This document shows positions 1 through 8,875 of a DNA stretch of 48,856 nt, one piece after another; position 1 is the stretch's first letter; the number at the start of each line of letters is the position of its first letter. This DNA comes from Candidatus Poribacteria bacterium (GTDB lineage Bacteria > Poribacteria > WGA-4E > WGA-3G): the NCBI GenBank assembly GCA_026706025.1, contig JAPOZO010000073.1:1-48856 (forward strand), written 5' to 3'. The notes beneath the pieces were generated by a model. The model ran no database searches. It was not told where the DNA came from and saw only the letters and a list, made by a program, of their open reading frames with translations. The position numbers and the translations under genes were made by a program.

Positions 1-1552
1 CGCTTTGTGTATGATACGACGAAGCAGCACACAAACGCCCGAGATGCTCACCACATGGCAACATCTTTCGATGATGTCGGCGTGTCTCAGATGTGGAAGG
101 TTCGGAACAGACATAATACAGATGACTCCGACATGGAAACGCAACCTCACGATGCGAAAGCGATTCGTTTGATGGATAGGTATGTCCACAGGCCCCCGCG
201 ATAGAACGGTATGTGTGGGTCTCGTGCTGACACTGATAGAAGTTGGTTGAAATGCAACCCGAAGTCGAACAACTCGCTTGGAGGGAATGATCTCCACTCG
301 TGGAGATGGTATGAACATTACACGCATGCAGTGTCTCACTATTACCAGAGTTGCCGTTACCGGAGTTACCATTGCCTGAATCGCCTGAATTGCCAGAGTT
401 GGTACTCGAAGTTGTTGTGTCATCTGGCATTTCGCACGGTGGAGAATAGACTGTACCCTTAGGTGGAGGCCACGAACTTCGCGATGTCCAATCCGCATGC
501 GTATGCGTAGGATAGTATTCCCAAGACGCGGTCCACTTCGCTCCAGCATCTACGGCACGCAGCTCCATAAGCACACCATCATCACTTTTTGCCTTGTTTC
601 CTACGACCTGCTCCACCGTGCTATCGCTATCGACATCAATCGTACGGACATCTAACGCATCGCCATAGCAGTGTCGGCTATGAAAGGAGGCAACATTCGG
701 CGCAGCGACATGAAATCGCTGATGATACGGATTCCGATACGCACTGTTAACTTTAAATTGCCTATCCGCAAATACGGGTAGATTATTCGCCGTGCGGTAG
801 TTGTTGACTTGCGTCAGCCAAGATGACTTTTTGGCTTTCAAGCCGACATCTATCATATAACTGTAGTGCCCTGTATTCCAGTCATCAACGCCATTGCTCG
901 AAATCTCCGACTTAAATTGACCTCGCCCAGGAACCGGCAGCTCGGCGCGACCATCAGGCGGGGTCATGTCCACATATTCCTGACGCAGCATGTCAACCGT
1001 ATCTTGGGTCCATGTTTTGGTGAGCGTCACGGTTTTCAGGTTCTCGGCATCCGAACCGTAGTAGCCCTTAAATGTGATGGTAACCGCCATCGCGGTGTTG
1101 TTTCTACCATTCAGGTTATTACAACTTCTGACACTTGCTGTATCCGCAGGTCCCTCCAACATCGCTTCCACAGAAAAAGTGGTATTTGAGGAAAACTGTG
1201 AAGCAGCGGGGCCGCGGGTCGCCTCTACCTGCTTACGCACCGTAAAACCGTTATTCATCGTGATCTGAAAATCAAAACTCTCAATCGGGTAGACATACGC
1301 AGAAGGCTGGCTCGCGCAATACTTAACATTGATTTTCACACAAGCCGTCTTCTCCGAGTTGGTAATAAACGTCGTGACGACCGTGTTACCTGAACCCGAA
1401 CTTTGACCGACCGTCCAATCCCCCCAACGGATACACGGTTGTGTTTGGTAAACAGGAGTAGAACTCTCCGCCACCCAACGAGACACAGGTTCAAATGGAA
1501 TCAAAAGGCAAATGATCAGCAAAAGTAGAGAAAAAATGTGTTTTGCTTTCAT
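1..1552 (-). CDS. M15-like peptidase with Cys/His-rich C-terminal tail (partial, runs off the window)
   Basis: An open frame of 517 codons starts at ATG 1552 and continues without a stop to base 1. A GAGGAG ribosome site about 9 bases upstream overlaps the previous gene's stop. The N-terminus is a signal peptide (MKAKHIFSLLLLIICLLIPF). Around residues 270-352 there is a zinc D,D-peptidase-like core of the M15 family: VNSAYRNPYH, then SRHCYGDALD (S292, H294, D301, matching the family's SxHxxGxAxD), then THTHADW (H350, H352). A Gly/Asn/Ser linker (about 380-405) follows, then a tail rich in Cys and His (pieces such as CGHTY, CGEHL, CQHETHTY). The M15 core suggests a secreted peptidoglycan or peptide hydrolase. 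The tail's role is unknown; metal binding or disulfide cross-links are possible. The residues 30-250 region is unrecognised and may be an adhesion-like or beta domain. The end of the protein lies outside the window. Confidence 0.75.
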   Translation of the reverse strand, partial: MKAKHIFSLLLLIICLLIPFEPVSRWVAESSTPVYQTQPCIRWGDWTVGQSSGSGNTVVTTFITNSEKTACVKINVKYCASQPSAYVYPIESFDFQITMNNGFTVRKQVEATRGPAASQFSSNTTFSVEAMLEGPADTASVRSCNNLNGRNNTAMAVTITFKGYYGSDAENLKTVTLTKTWTQDTVDMLRQEYVDMTPPDGRAELPVPGRGQFKSEISSNGVDDWNTGHYSYMIDVGLKAKKSSWLTQVNNYRTANNLPVFADRQFKVNSAYRNPYHQRFHVAAPNVASFHSRHCYGDALDVRTIDVDSDSTVEQVVGNKAKSDDGVLMELRAVDAGAKWTASWEYYPTHTHADWTSRSSWPPPKGTVYSPPCEMPDDTTTSSTNSGNSGDSGNGNSGNGNSGNSETLHACNVHTISTSGDHSLQASCSTSGCISTNFYQCQHETHTYRSIAGACGHTYPSNESLSHREVAFPCRSHLYYVCSEPSTSETRRHHRKMLPCGEHLGRLCAASSYHTQS

Positions 1553-1565
1553 GATAAAAACTCCT

Positions 1566-2402
1566 CTATTTCAGACGCGAAAGTGCCTCGCGCGCGCCTT
1601 TTCCTTCATCGTAATCCGGTTTTTCTTGCGACAAGATCGTTTCCAATCTCGGTATAATGATGTGTTCCACAATGCCATCTAACTCGGCGCGATGCCGTTC
1701 TCCGATACGACCTAACACCTCAATAGGGTAACGACGTAATGCTGGCATCGCCTCCATATCAAGCATATATGGGATGAGATATGGCACGGCAGGCACCCCC
1801 ATCTCTGTCAACATATCTATCGGGTCATTCCCACCGACAAGACCTTCACAGAGATAAACTGCCATAACTTCTGCAGAACGTGGGTCATTCGTATCAAGGC
1901 TCCCGAGTAGGTTGATTGTTTCTTCTATATCGCTGTGTCCTGTGGGACCTGAAAAACCATCCGGCGGTGGCATGAGTTTCGCAATGAGTTCCGGCGTTTC
2001 AGCGTTTGCCACACCACCCCATTCCCATAGATTATTAGCGATGTAGTCAACGCGTTTCCACGCAGCAAGCACATCGGGGTTGGTGATACCTTCGGGGATT
2101 TGCACCACTGTGGGTTTATAGTCGCGCGAGGCTGCTACGGGCGGCTGTGCCGGAATAGCACCGTTAGGCACTTCGTGCGTCTCATGCGTTCCTTCGTGCC
2201 AAGTGCCATCTTCATGGATGTGTCCGCCTTGCGAGGCATCGCTTTTCTCTACTTCCGTTGTCGGTTTCTCGATCTCTACAGGGGTTGTTTTGTAAATCAC
2301 AATCGGTTCTTTCGGGGGTCGGGTCTGGAGATAGTAAACACTGACACCGACAATCAGCACAAGAAACACTGTCAGCGGGACCCAGTATTTTCGTAAAAAC
2401 AT
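1566..2402 (-). CDS. Membrane-anchored hypothetical protein with HEAT-like C-terminal region
   Basis: 278 aa. ATG 2402 is preceded by AAAGGAG at a good distance. Residues 7-27 form a single hydrophobic segment (YWVPLTVFLVLIVGVSVYYL), so the rest is probably periplasmic. A Pro/Glu/His-rich stretch (about 30-95) contains GHIHEDGTWHEGTHETHE, which could bind metal. The C-terminal half is alpha-helical with short HEAT-like pieces (SAEVMAVYLCEGL, GVPAVPYLIPYML, RRYPIEVLGRIGERH). It lies 13 bases upstream of the M15-like peptidase gene on the same strand, so the two are very likely co-transcribed. No enzyme motif is visible and no function is assigned. Confidence 0.75.
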   Translation of the reverse strand: MFLRKYWVPLTVFLVLIVGVSVYYLQTRPPKEPIVIYKTTPVEIEKPTTEVEKSDASQGGHIHEDGTWHEGTHETHEVPNGAIPAQPPVAASRDYKPTVVQIPEGITNPDVLAAWKRVDYIANNLWEWGGVANAETPELIAKLMPPPDGFSGPTGHSDIEETINLLGSLDTNDPRSAEVMAVYLCEGLVGGNDPIDMLTEMGVPAVPYLIPYMLDMEAMPALRRYPIEVLGRIGERHRAELDGIVEHIIIPRLETILSQEKPDYDEGKGAREALSRLK

Positions 2403-2435
2403 GGTTTACTCCTTTCGGTTGTTAGCCGCCCGTGT

Positions 2436-2627
2436 TTATCGTCTGTCCGCATCGGGACAAGAGATTGGTTGACACGGCGGGGGTTGTATATGGGGTTGAC
2501 AGATTCCCGAACTTCGGCGACACGGTGGCTGCGTCGCGTTTTTCGCGCCCACAGCATAACCAAGCATCGCTAAGAGAAAAAATAGAACGATGGACAACCA
2601 TCTCAGGAGGTATTTGTATTTTCGCAT
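2436..2627 (-). CDS. Small exported Cys/Pro-rich protein (hypothetical)
   Basis: 63 aa, with a basic start followed by a hydrophobic segment (LLRWLSIVLFFLLAMLGYAV), and then a short mature part rich in Pro and Cys (CRRSSGICQPHIQPPPC, then PISCPDADRR). It ends 33 bases before the next minus-strand gene and may be the first gene of that operon. The ribosome site is weak (AGAAG). The signal-peptide-like N-terminus and the operon position support it; the short length and weak start argue caution. Confidence 0.45.
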   Translation of the reverse strand: MRKYKYLLRWLSIVLFFLLAMLGYAVGAKNATQPPCRRSSGICQPHIQPPPCQPISCPDADRR

Positions 2628-2741
2628 CGGTGAAAACTTCTTAGAGAACCTTTTGAGCCTAACGCAATCCTTAACTTTCCACTCAAAGGCGTGCGTTGCT
2701 ACATGTTACAGATTGATTTATAGCCCCTCCTACACTATATT

Positions 2742-2747
2742 ATTATA
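2742..2747 (-). promoter_or_regulatory. Possible -10 element for the 2627-1 operon
   Basis: The minus strand reads TATAAT here, about 115 bases before the start of the first minus-strand gene. The -35 region 17 bases further upstream is poor, so this is only a candidate. Confidence 0.25.
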
Positions 2748-3004
2748 GAAACGAAATCGGAAAAGTTAAGGGTAAAAGTCATATTTTTTTCCGAATTTCA
2801 CGAAAAATATGTGCTGTGATCTTCCAATGAGCGGTTCTGGTGAATTAACGAACGATTGCCATCTTTATACCGCCCTCATGTTTAATACGGGATGGAATTT
2901 CTCAAGGGTCAACTTTTTAATTTCTCGCCTTGTACTGCCACCGAAAATTCGGGCCACTCTCTAAAACAAGATTGTGATATAATACCGATCTGCTTGAAAG
3001 GAGT

Positions 3005-3112
3005 ATCCGATGGAGGACCAAACGAAGAAGATTCACCCCCGAGTTTAAAGCCGAAGTTGTTCTTGAGGCACTTAGGGGTGAAAGTTCACAGGCGGAGCTG
3101 TATCCGATATAA
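3005..3112 (+). pseudogene. IS3-family transposase orfA, 5' fragment
   Basis: The frame through 3026-3112 reads RRFTPEFKAEVVLEALRGES followed by SQAELYPI and a stop. This matches the start of IS3-family OrfA proteins, whose helix-turn-helix region begins RRFSPEFKAEVVLEALRGE in many copies. The conserved stretch is cut by a stop, and the bases beyond it (CGATATAAAGAG) look like the continuation in another frame. No orfB and no clear terminal inverted repeats are visible, so this is a remnant. Confidence 0.7.
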
Positions 3113-3430
3113 AGAGAAAGAAGTTCACCTCGCTAACTTTAACCAAGAACCGTGCCAATTGGTGAAACCGTGATATCCATCCGTGTTATAACTGTGTCGG
3201 TCAAGGTGGTACACGGGATACAGGCGGTACGCGGGGTGATCGGATTGCTTAAAGTCGTTTTTCGTCGAGTGTCGCAAAATGCAACAAGTTTGGAAGTAGT
3301 GTGGGTTGCGGAGCCTTTGATAAACAGGTTCTGGCGTATTGTGTCGCAAAATACAACAGTATTTTTAGGGTAGCAGATTATATTGCTTCAATTTCCGAAT
3401 CTCTTTAGAAAACCGTAACCCCCACAAACC

Positions 3431-3540
3431 AAACCCCGTAGGGGGTTTTTGCTTGGGTGTTTCTTCAGCATCTATGAAGTGCTGTGACAAAAATATCATG
3501 AAGTATCCCTAAATTGACACCTATGGTGCACAGATTAACC
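3431..3540 (+). repeat. Dispersed repeat (GCTTGGGTGTTTCT family), copy A
   Basis: It starts with a small hairpin (AAACCCC-gta-GGGGGTTTTT), followed by GCTTGGGTGTTTCTTCAGCA and, further on, TATCCCTAAATTGACACCTA. The same blocks recur at about 36361-36450, and the first block also near 36075 and 36309. The hairpin with its T-run could act as a terminator. Confidence 0.75.
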
Positions 3541-3584
3541 CGTAGTGAATCGCTTGAAAAGGGGGCTGGAGTGTCCTTTTTCAG

Positions 3585-3614
3585 TTGACATAAATTGTTC
3601 AGACGTGGTATCAT
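3585..3614 (+). promoter_or_regulatory. Sigma70-like promoter upstream of the YCF48-like gene
   Basis: TTGACA at 3585-3590, an 18-base spacer, then TATCAT at 3609-3614. It faces the gene starting at 3774. The match is by eye to the bacterial consensus; promoter usage in this lineage is assumed. Confidence 0.45.
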
Positions 3615-3773
3615 ATAAAACAGCATGAAGCCTGTAGACTTCAGTTCACGGTTATACAAAAATACGATGCACTACTTAAAACGAAGGGCGTTACTCGCAA
3701 GCCCGTCTCAAGAAGTAAGGAGGTTGGCGTTTATTCCATACCTGAAGGGTAGGTCTTGACGCTGTGAAGTTTG

Positions 3774-5636
3774 ATGAAACAGAGAAAGCGAATACTATCT
3801 ATTTTCGGAGTCTTGCTGCTGCTTGCTATCGCCCCTTTCGCGCTCGCACAAAAAGCGTGGGTGACAGTGAGCGAATCCAAGTGGCAGGCTTCCTTTTCCG
3901 ATGTCTTTTTTGTTGATGCACAACATGGATGGATTGTCGGTAGCAGTGCGACAATTCTGCATACCAATGATGGCGGCGCAACATGGAACCAGCAACCGCT
4001 ACCCCTTGATGCTGAGTTAAAGAAGGTCCGTTTCATAAACCCACAAATTGGTTGGGCAGTCGGCGAAAACGGAACCGTGCTAAAGACGACAGATGGTGGA
4101 CAAACGTGGATGAAAAAGAACTCTGGCACTGGGACCGCGCTCTTAGCTGTCTCCTTCGTCGATGAGAAACACGGTTGGGCAAGTGGAGATGGCGGACTCA
4201 TCATTGGCACTATGAACGGTGGCACAACATGGCAAAAACAGACCATTGATACCAACAATACCATTGAAGGTATCGATTTTGTGAGTCCTGAAGTCGGTTG
4301 GGCAGCTGGCGGTGGCGGAACCCTCCTTCACACCACTGATGGTGGACAGAATTGGCAGTTTCAGACGAGTGCAACCGTCAACACACTTGATGCCCTTTTC
4401 ATGCTAAACAATAAAGCAGGATGGGCTGTCGGGGCAGGGGGCGCTGTTGTCGGAACAGTTAACGGTAACAAGTGGGTTGTCCAAACAAGTAATGTCCCGA
4501 ACTCCAACGGAATGCCTGAACCGATTTGGGATGTACACTTCGCTGATGAGAATATCGGGATTGCCGCCGCTGAATTCGGTGTGATTCTGCGCACAAAAGA
4601 TGGCGGCACAACCTGGGCACCCCTCGAAACGCGACCTGTTGCCGCACGACTCCAAGGCATTCACATGCTCAGCGCAACCGAAGCATGGATCGTCGGAGAT
4701 AAGGCAACAATCCTGCACACCACAGATGGCGGTGAAACGTGGGATGTTATCTCGAACGCAAGTGAGCTTCGCGCTGTCCATTTCCACAACGATATGCTCG
4801 GGTGGGCGGTCGGTTTGGCAGGTAGCGTTCTGCACACCAACGATGGCGGCAAAACATGGCAACCCCAAGATAGTGGAAACGTCTTTGAACTCTTTGGCGT
4901 TGGGTTTGTTGATGAAAGCAGAGGTTATATCGTTGGAAGCAATGCAGCGTTGGCTGAAACAAAAGATGGTGGACAAACTTGGGGAGATCTCAGCGACCCA
5001 GGGGATGAAGGCCACGGCACCGCTGAGCGGATTAAGTTTGAGGGAGACATGAGTTGGCTCAGCGCGATGGGTTCCTACGCCATGAGCTTCGGGACTCCTA
5101 CACACGGATGGGCGGTCGGTGAAATGGCCAGAGTTATGCACACAGCTGATGGCGGAGAAACTTGGAGGAATCAAGATGGTGCCGCTATGTTCGTCAATCT
5201 GTACGGGGCTCATTTCATTAATGGAAATGTCGGCTGGGTCGTCGGAGATGCCGGCACTATCTCGAAAACGGTGGATGGCGGACTCACTTGGATACCTACC
5301 TCGCAAGGACCCACCTGGAACGATGTCCATGCCATAGACGAACAAAACGCATGGGTCGCTGGTGAACAGGGTGCTATTATGGTAACCACGGACGGTGGTA
5401 CGACATGGATTGATCAGACAGTCCCGACGGATGAGAACCTTAAAGCTATTCTGTTCCGTGATGCCAAGGAAGGCTGGGCGGTCGGAGACAATGGCACGAT
5501 CCTCTACACCAACGATGGCGGTGTCACTTGGCTACTGCAGGAATCGCCAACAAGAAACAATCTTCGCGATCTCGTTCAAACGCCAAGCGGTCAACTCTGG
5601 GCAATTGGCGACGCTACAACCATTATCCGTTATTAA
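3774..5636 (+). CDS. Secreted YCF48/BNR-repeat beta-propeller protein
   Basis: 620 aa from ATG 3774 (TTG 3771 just upstream is in frame; a stop at 3765 rules out a longer protein). A clear signal peptide ends in FALAQ. The mature part is built almost wholly of about 13 repeats of roughly 40 residues with the pattern GWxVGxxGxILxTxDGGxTW, for example GWAVGENGTVLKTTDGGQTW, and a last partial unit (LWAIGDATTIIRY). This is the signature of YCF48-like (photosystem II assembly factor HCF136-type) and BNR/Asp-box propellers. In non-photosynthetic bacteria such proteins are secreted or cell-surface beta-propellers of unknown ligand. Thirteen units would make two propellers, since YCF48 has seven blades. 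There is no C-terminal sorting domain, unlike the three cargo proteins at 14836-22560. Confidence 0.88.
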   Translation: MKQRKRILSIFGVLLLLAIAPFALAQKAWVTVSESKWQASFSDVFFVDAQHGWIVGSSATILHTNDGGATWNQQPLPLDAELKKVRFINPQIGWAVGENGTVLKTTDGGQTWMKKNSGTGTALLAVSFVDEKHGWASGDGGLIIGTMNGGTTWQKQTIDTNNTIEGIDFVSPEVGWAAGGGGTLLHTTDGGQNWQFQTSATVNTLDALFMLNNKAGWAVGAGGAVVGTVNGNKWVVQTSNVPNSNGMPEPIWDVHFADENIGIAAAEFGVILRTKDGGTTWAPLETRPVAARLQGIHMLSATEAWIVGDKATILHTTDGGETWDVISNASELRAVHFHNDMLGWAVGLAGSVLHTNDGGKTWQPQDSGNVFELFGVGFVDESRGYIVGSNAALAETKDGGQTWGDLSDPGDEGHGTAERIKFEGDMSWLSAMGSYAMSFGTPTHGWAVGEMARVMHTADGGETWRNQDGAAMFVNLYGAHFINGNVGWVVGDAGTISKTVDGGLTWIPTSQGPTWNDVHAIDEQNAWVAGEQGAIMVTTDGGTTWIDQTVPTDENLKAILFRDAKEGWAVGDNGTILYTNDGGVTWLLQESPTRNNLRDLVQTPSGQLWAIGDATTIIRY

Positions 5637-5650
5637 GTTTGCTTACATTA

Positions 5651-5683
5651 GGATGGGTGGGGCCCTGTTACCCACCCACATCC
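5651..5683 (+). terminator. Hairpin after the YCF48-like gene
   Basis: GGGTGGG at 5655-5661 pairs with CCCACCC at 5671-5677, and GGAT/ATCC extends it past a two-base bulge. No T-run follows, so termination is possible but not assured. Confidence 0.45.
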
Positions 5684-5753
5684 ATAACGTCATTCGTAGA
5701 GATGCGCCTTCCTGAAAGTCCGTCTTTACCGAACACGGGAGGACACGACCGCT

Positions 5754-7154
5754 ATGAATCCATTACGGTTCTGCCATTTCGTATGTGTCGGAACCTTTTT
5801 ACTACTTCTCATAAATCTCACATCTGTAGCACAAGAACCACGGGTTTTGACCTTAGAGAACAGTATTAAAATCGCCAAAGAGAGCAATCTTACTGTCCAA
5901 ACTGCTGAGCAGAACTTAAAAATTGCTGAAGCACAAGTTCGCTCTGCACGCGCAGGACTCTTGCCAAGGATCACAGCCAACGGTAATTATACTTATTTTA
6001 AAGATGTACAAAAGTCAGTCATCCAAGCCGACGGTGGGTTTGGGTTCCCGATGCCGGGCGGAGAAATGGACGAAATGTCACCACCGAGCGCGGATAATGA
6101 GTCCGATCTGATTGAACTGGAATTTGGAGCACATCACAACCTTCAAGCGACTGTCAGTCTAACACAGCCCGTCTTTGCATGGGGACGTTACTATTACGGT
6201 TATCAAGCCGCAAAACTCAACTATCAAGCCGTACAACGCGATGTTGAGACCGCCTATAATCAACTCCGTTTAGATGTATCTGAGGTGTTCTATGGCGTCT
6301 TAATCGCCCAGGAGTTTGTGAGAGTAGCACAGCAAAGCGTCACCCTTGTCGAAAAGCAGCTCGGGATCGCAGAGGCTGCGCTTAGGGCTGGTGCCGCAAC
6401 TGACTTTGATGTCCTTCGCGCAAAGGTCCAACTCGCAAATGCCAGGTCCCAACTTGTTCGTGCCGAGAACGCCATCATTACCGCTAAAAATGCCTATAAA
6501 ACAGTTCTAAACATACCACTCGCCGAGGACGTGTCGGTTGAAGGCACACTCGAAATCCCAGAAAAACATCAGATACCAGCATTAGATCTTAACGCACTGA
6601 TACAGCAGGCTCTTAAAAATCGTCCTGAGGTGCTCCGAACGCAATTGAGTGAGCATGCTGCCCACAAACAGGTTGACATTGCTAAAACGCGGAGGCTGCC
6701 TGACCTCGGACTCTTCACAAATTATCAAATATCACAGAATGAAAGATTAACACAAATGAATAGGATTTGGAGCGTCGGTCTTCAAATCAATATCCCTATT
6801 TTTGATGGGTTTGCAACGCGCGCAGCCGTTCAGCAATCCGAATCTACTTTAAAGCAGGTCCAGTTGGGTGGAACCCAAGTCAAAGTCGGCGTTGAGTTTG
6901 AAGTACGAAATGCCTATCTTAACCTCCTCGGAGCACAAACGCTCATTGATGTACAACGTGAGGCGGTCGTCCAAGCACAAGAGAGTGTACGTATCGCAAA
7001 TCTCCAGTTTCAAAACGGAATCATTACGACCGTCGCGTTGACCGACACCCAACTCGCATTAGCACAAGCGGAAGTCAATCGGCTTCAGTCATACCACGAT
7101 TACGTCGTCGGTTTGGCGAGATTGGAAAAAGCAATAGGACAGACGCTACAATAA
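5754..7154 (+). CDS. TolC-family outer-membrane efflux protein
   Basis: 466 aa with a signal peptide (LLLLINLTSVAQ). The body has the duplicated outer-membrane efflux protein fold: the first half begins LTLENSIKIAKESNLTVQTA and has long helices (AEAQVRSARAGLLPRITANG); the second half repeats the pattern (LIQQALKNRPEVLRTQL, then RRLPDLGLFTNYQIS, and NLQFQNGIITTVALTDTQ). TolC trimers form the channel across the outer membrane for type I secretion or drug efflux. GGGAGG lies about 10 bases before the ATG. The next gene, 110 bases downstream, is the matching periplasmic adaptor. An acidic, Met/Pro/Gly-rich insertion (about 92-118) sits in the first beta-barrel loop. Confidence 0.92.
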   Translation: MNPLRFCHFVCVGTFLLLLINLTSVAQEPRVLTLENSIKIAKESNLTVQTAEQNLKIAEAQVRSARAGLLPRITANGNYTYFKDVQKSVIQADGGFGFPMPGGEMDEMSPPSADNESDLIELEFGAHHNLQATVSLTQPVFAWGRYYYGYQAAKLNYQAVQRDVETAYNQLRLDVSEVFYGVLIAQEFVRVAQQSVTLVEKQLGIAEAALRAGAATDFDVLRAKVQLANARSQLVRAENAIITAKNAYKTVLNIPLAEDVSVEGTLEIPEKHQIPALDLNALIQQALKNRPEVLRTQLSEHAAHKQVDIAKTRRLPDLGLFTNYQISQNERLTQMNRIWSVGLQINIPIFDGFATRAAVQQSESTLKQVQLGGTQVKVGVEFEVRNAYLNLLGAQTLIDVQREAVVQAQESVRIANLQFQNGIITTVALTDTQLALAQAEVNRLQSYHDYVVGLARLEKAIGQTLQ

Positions 7155-7264
7155 ACGGAAAGCACTTGTAGTGCTAAAAGAAGTAAAATACAGACAAGTG
7201 GATCTAAAATAACATAAATTTCAATCTGTTCTTAGGTCAATCTGTGCCTAAAAGGAGAAATAAA

Positions 7265-8875
7265 TTGAAGAAAGTACTGATTGTTATTCTTATATTAGTA
7301 GTAGTAACGGCGATTCTTGCCGTGCCACGGTTTCTGAAATCGGAGAAACCCGCGGCTGAGCAAGTTGAAGCCGCAGCGATGCTTAAACCGGTCGAAGTTA
7401 AAAAAGCAAAACGGGGCGAAATTCGTTCGGAACTCGAATTGTCTGGGACAATTCAGGCAGCATCACAGGTCAGTGTCTTCCCTAAAATAGCCGGTCGTCT
7501 CATTGTGTTAAATGTGGATGAAGGCGATACTATAAAAAAAGGAACACCCCTTGCCACTGTCGAGCATGAAGAGTTAGAACTCGCTGTTCAACAAGCAGAA
7601 GCGACATTGGAAGCCGCTGAAACCGCTTATTCTCAAACAAAACAGCTCGCCAAAGTACGAGTGCAATCGCAGATTGCACAGGCAAGGGCACAACTTCGAG
7701 CAGCTGAGATCGGACTACAACAAGTTATTGATCTCTCTGAAATTCGGACGGTCACGCAGATAGAGCAGGCACGAGCCGCACTGAAATCACTCGTCGCAAA
7801 TCTTGAGAAAATTAAAAGTGGTGCCCGTGTTGAGGACCGACGGCAGGCACAAGCTGGCTTGAATCAGGCAGATGCGAACCTCGCTAATGCCAAAAGTAAT
7901 CATACACGGATGCGCCAACTCTTCCAAAACGGAGCTATTAGCCTGCAATCCCTTGAAGGCGCGAAGACGCAATTGGATATTGCTATCGCGCAGCAAAAAA
8001 TTGCTGCTGAACAGCTTCAACTTATTGATAATGGTGCACGTGCCGAGGATATCCAAGCAATGGAGGCACAAGTTCAACAGGCGGAAGCTGCCTTGCGCTT
8101 GGCAGAGAGACAAGCCGCTACTGAAACGTGGCAGAAAGATATTGAACTCGCCCATTCTCAGGTTGAAACCGCGCAAGCAGCACTTACCTCCGCTGAAGCT
8201 TTAAAGACTGCGAAGAGTTGGGAAGCAGAGATTACCTCAGCGAAAACCGTACACACGCAGGCAGACGTTGCACTCAGACTCGCCCAGAAACGCCTGAAGG
8301 ATGCCACGGTTTATGCACCGATTGCTGGTATTATCTCCAAATGCTACTTGGATTTAGGCGGCATGGCACTTCCGGCAGCACCGCTTTTTGAAATCGTCAA
8401 CATTGATACCGTCAAAGCCACCGTTGACGTAATTGAAGCCCAGTTGAGCCAATTAGCACTCAACCAGCAGGCACTCATAGAAATTGACGGGATAGATACC
8501 CCACTCTCCGGCAGTGTCACTTTCATTAGCCCAACGTTAGAAGCCATGCGCCGGACAGCCACCGCTGAGGTCCGTATTGATAACCCTGAGCAGACCATCA
8601 AACCGGGGATGTTCGCGAAAGTCACCGTACCTGTTAAGGTACATACGGAGGCAATTCTCATTTCACGGATATCGCTCATTGGCGATGTTGACACAAAGAC
8701 ACAAAACGTCTTTATTGTTGAAGACGGCGTGACCCGCCGCCAAACCGTGGAGATAGGGCTTTTGCGTGGCGGTGAGGCTGAAGTTCTCAGTGGCATTATG
8801 GAAGGAGACGCTGTTGTTACTGCCGGGCAACATTCTCTGAAAGATGGAGAGAGCGTTAGGGTTGTCAACCCATAA
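7265..8875 (+). CDS. HlyD/RND-type periplasmic adaptor protein
   Basis: 536 aa. The start is set at TTG 7265 because AAAAGGAG (7250-7257) lies 7 bases before it; GTG 7244 is in frame but overlaps that site. An N-terminal membrane anchor (VLIVILILVVVTAILAVP) is followed by the first half of a lipoyl-like domain (VFPKIAGRLIVLNVDEGD), a very long Ala/Gln-rich helical hairpin (roughly 100-345) with two GARxED turns, the second lipoyl half (YAPIAGIISKCYLDLGGMA) and beta-barrel domains ending at SLKDGESVRVVNP. Adaptors of this kind link an inner-membrane pump to TolC. No pump gene follows; an inverted-repeat element and a sugar kinase come next, so the inner-membrane partner must lie elsewhere. Confidence 0.9.
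   Translation: MKKVLIVILILVVVTAILAVPRFLKSEKPAAEQVEAAAMLKPVEVKKAKRGEIRSELELSGTIQAASQVSVFPKIAGRLIVLNVDEGDTIKKGTPLATVEHEELELAVQQAEATLEAAETAYSQTKQLAKVRVQSQIAQARAQLRAAEIGLQQVIDLSEIRTVTQIEQARAALKSLVANLEKIKSGARVEDRRQAQAGLNQADANLANAKSNHTRMRQLFQNGAISLQSLEGAKTQLDIAIAQQKIAAEQLQLIDNGARAEDIQAMEAQVQQAEAALRLAERQAATETWQKDIELAHSQVETAQAALTSAEALKTAKSWEAEITSAKTVHTQADVALRLAQKRLKDATVYAPIAGIISKCYLDLGGMALPAAPLFEIVNIDTVKATVDVIEAQLSQLALNQQALIEIDGIDTPLSGSVTFISPTLEAMRRTATAEVRIDNPEQTIKPGMFAKVTVPVKVHTEAILISRISLIGDVDTKTQNVFIVEDGVTRRQTVEIGLLRGGEAEVLSGIMEGDAVVTAGQHSLKDGESVRVVNP

Larger units (their letters stand above)
2640..3770. other. Gene-free stretch with transposase scrap, repeat and a promoter
   Basis: About 1.1 kb separates the divergent operons. 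It holds a decayed IS3-type orfA fragment (about 3005-3112), two short near-copies of GTGTCGCAAAATNCAACA (about 3270 and 3341), a terminator-like hairpin starting a dispersed repeat (3431 onward) and a sigma70-like promoter (3585-3614). No convincing gene was found; a 42-codon frame from ATG 3625 lacks support. Confidence 0.6.

Noticed and set aside
3625-3750. A 42-codon frame after the 3585 promoter
   Set aside because: No ribosome site and no similarity to anything known; the bases are more simply the leader of the YCF48-like gene.
4404-5345. A 313-codon minus-strand frame inside the YCF48-like gene
   Set aside because: It is the mirror of a repeat-rich, codon-biased gene with a signal peptide and clear family motifs. 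The antisense product has no recognisable domain and no ribosome site.
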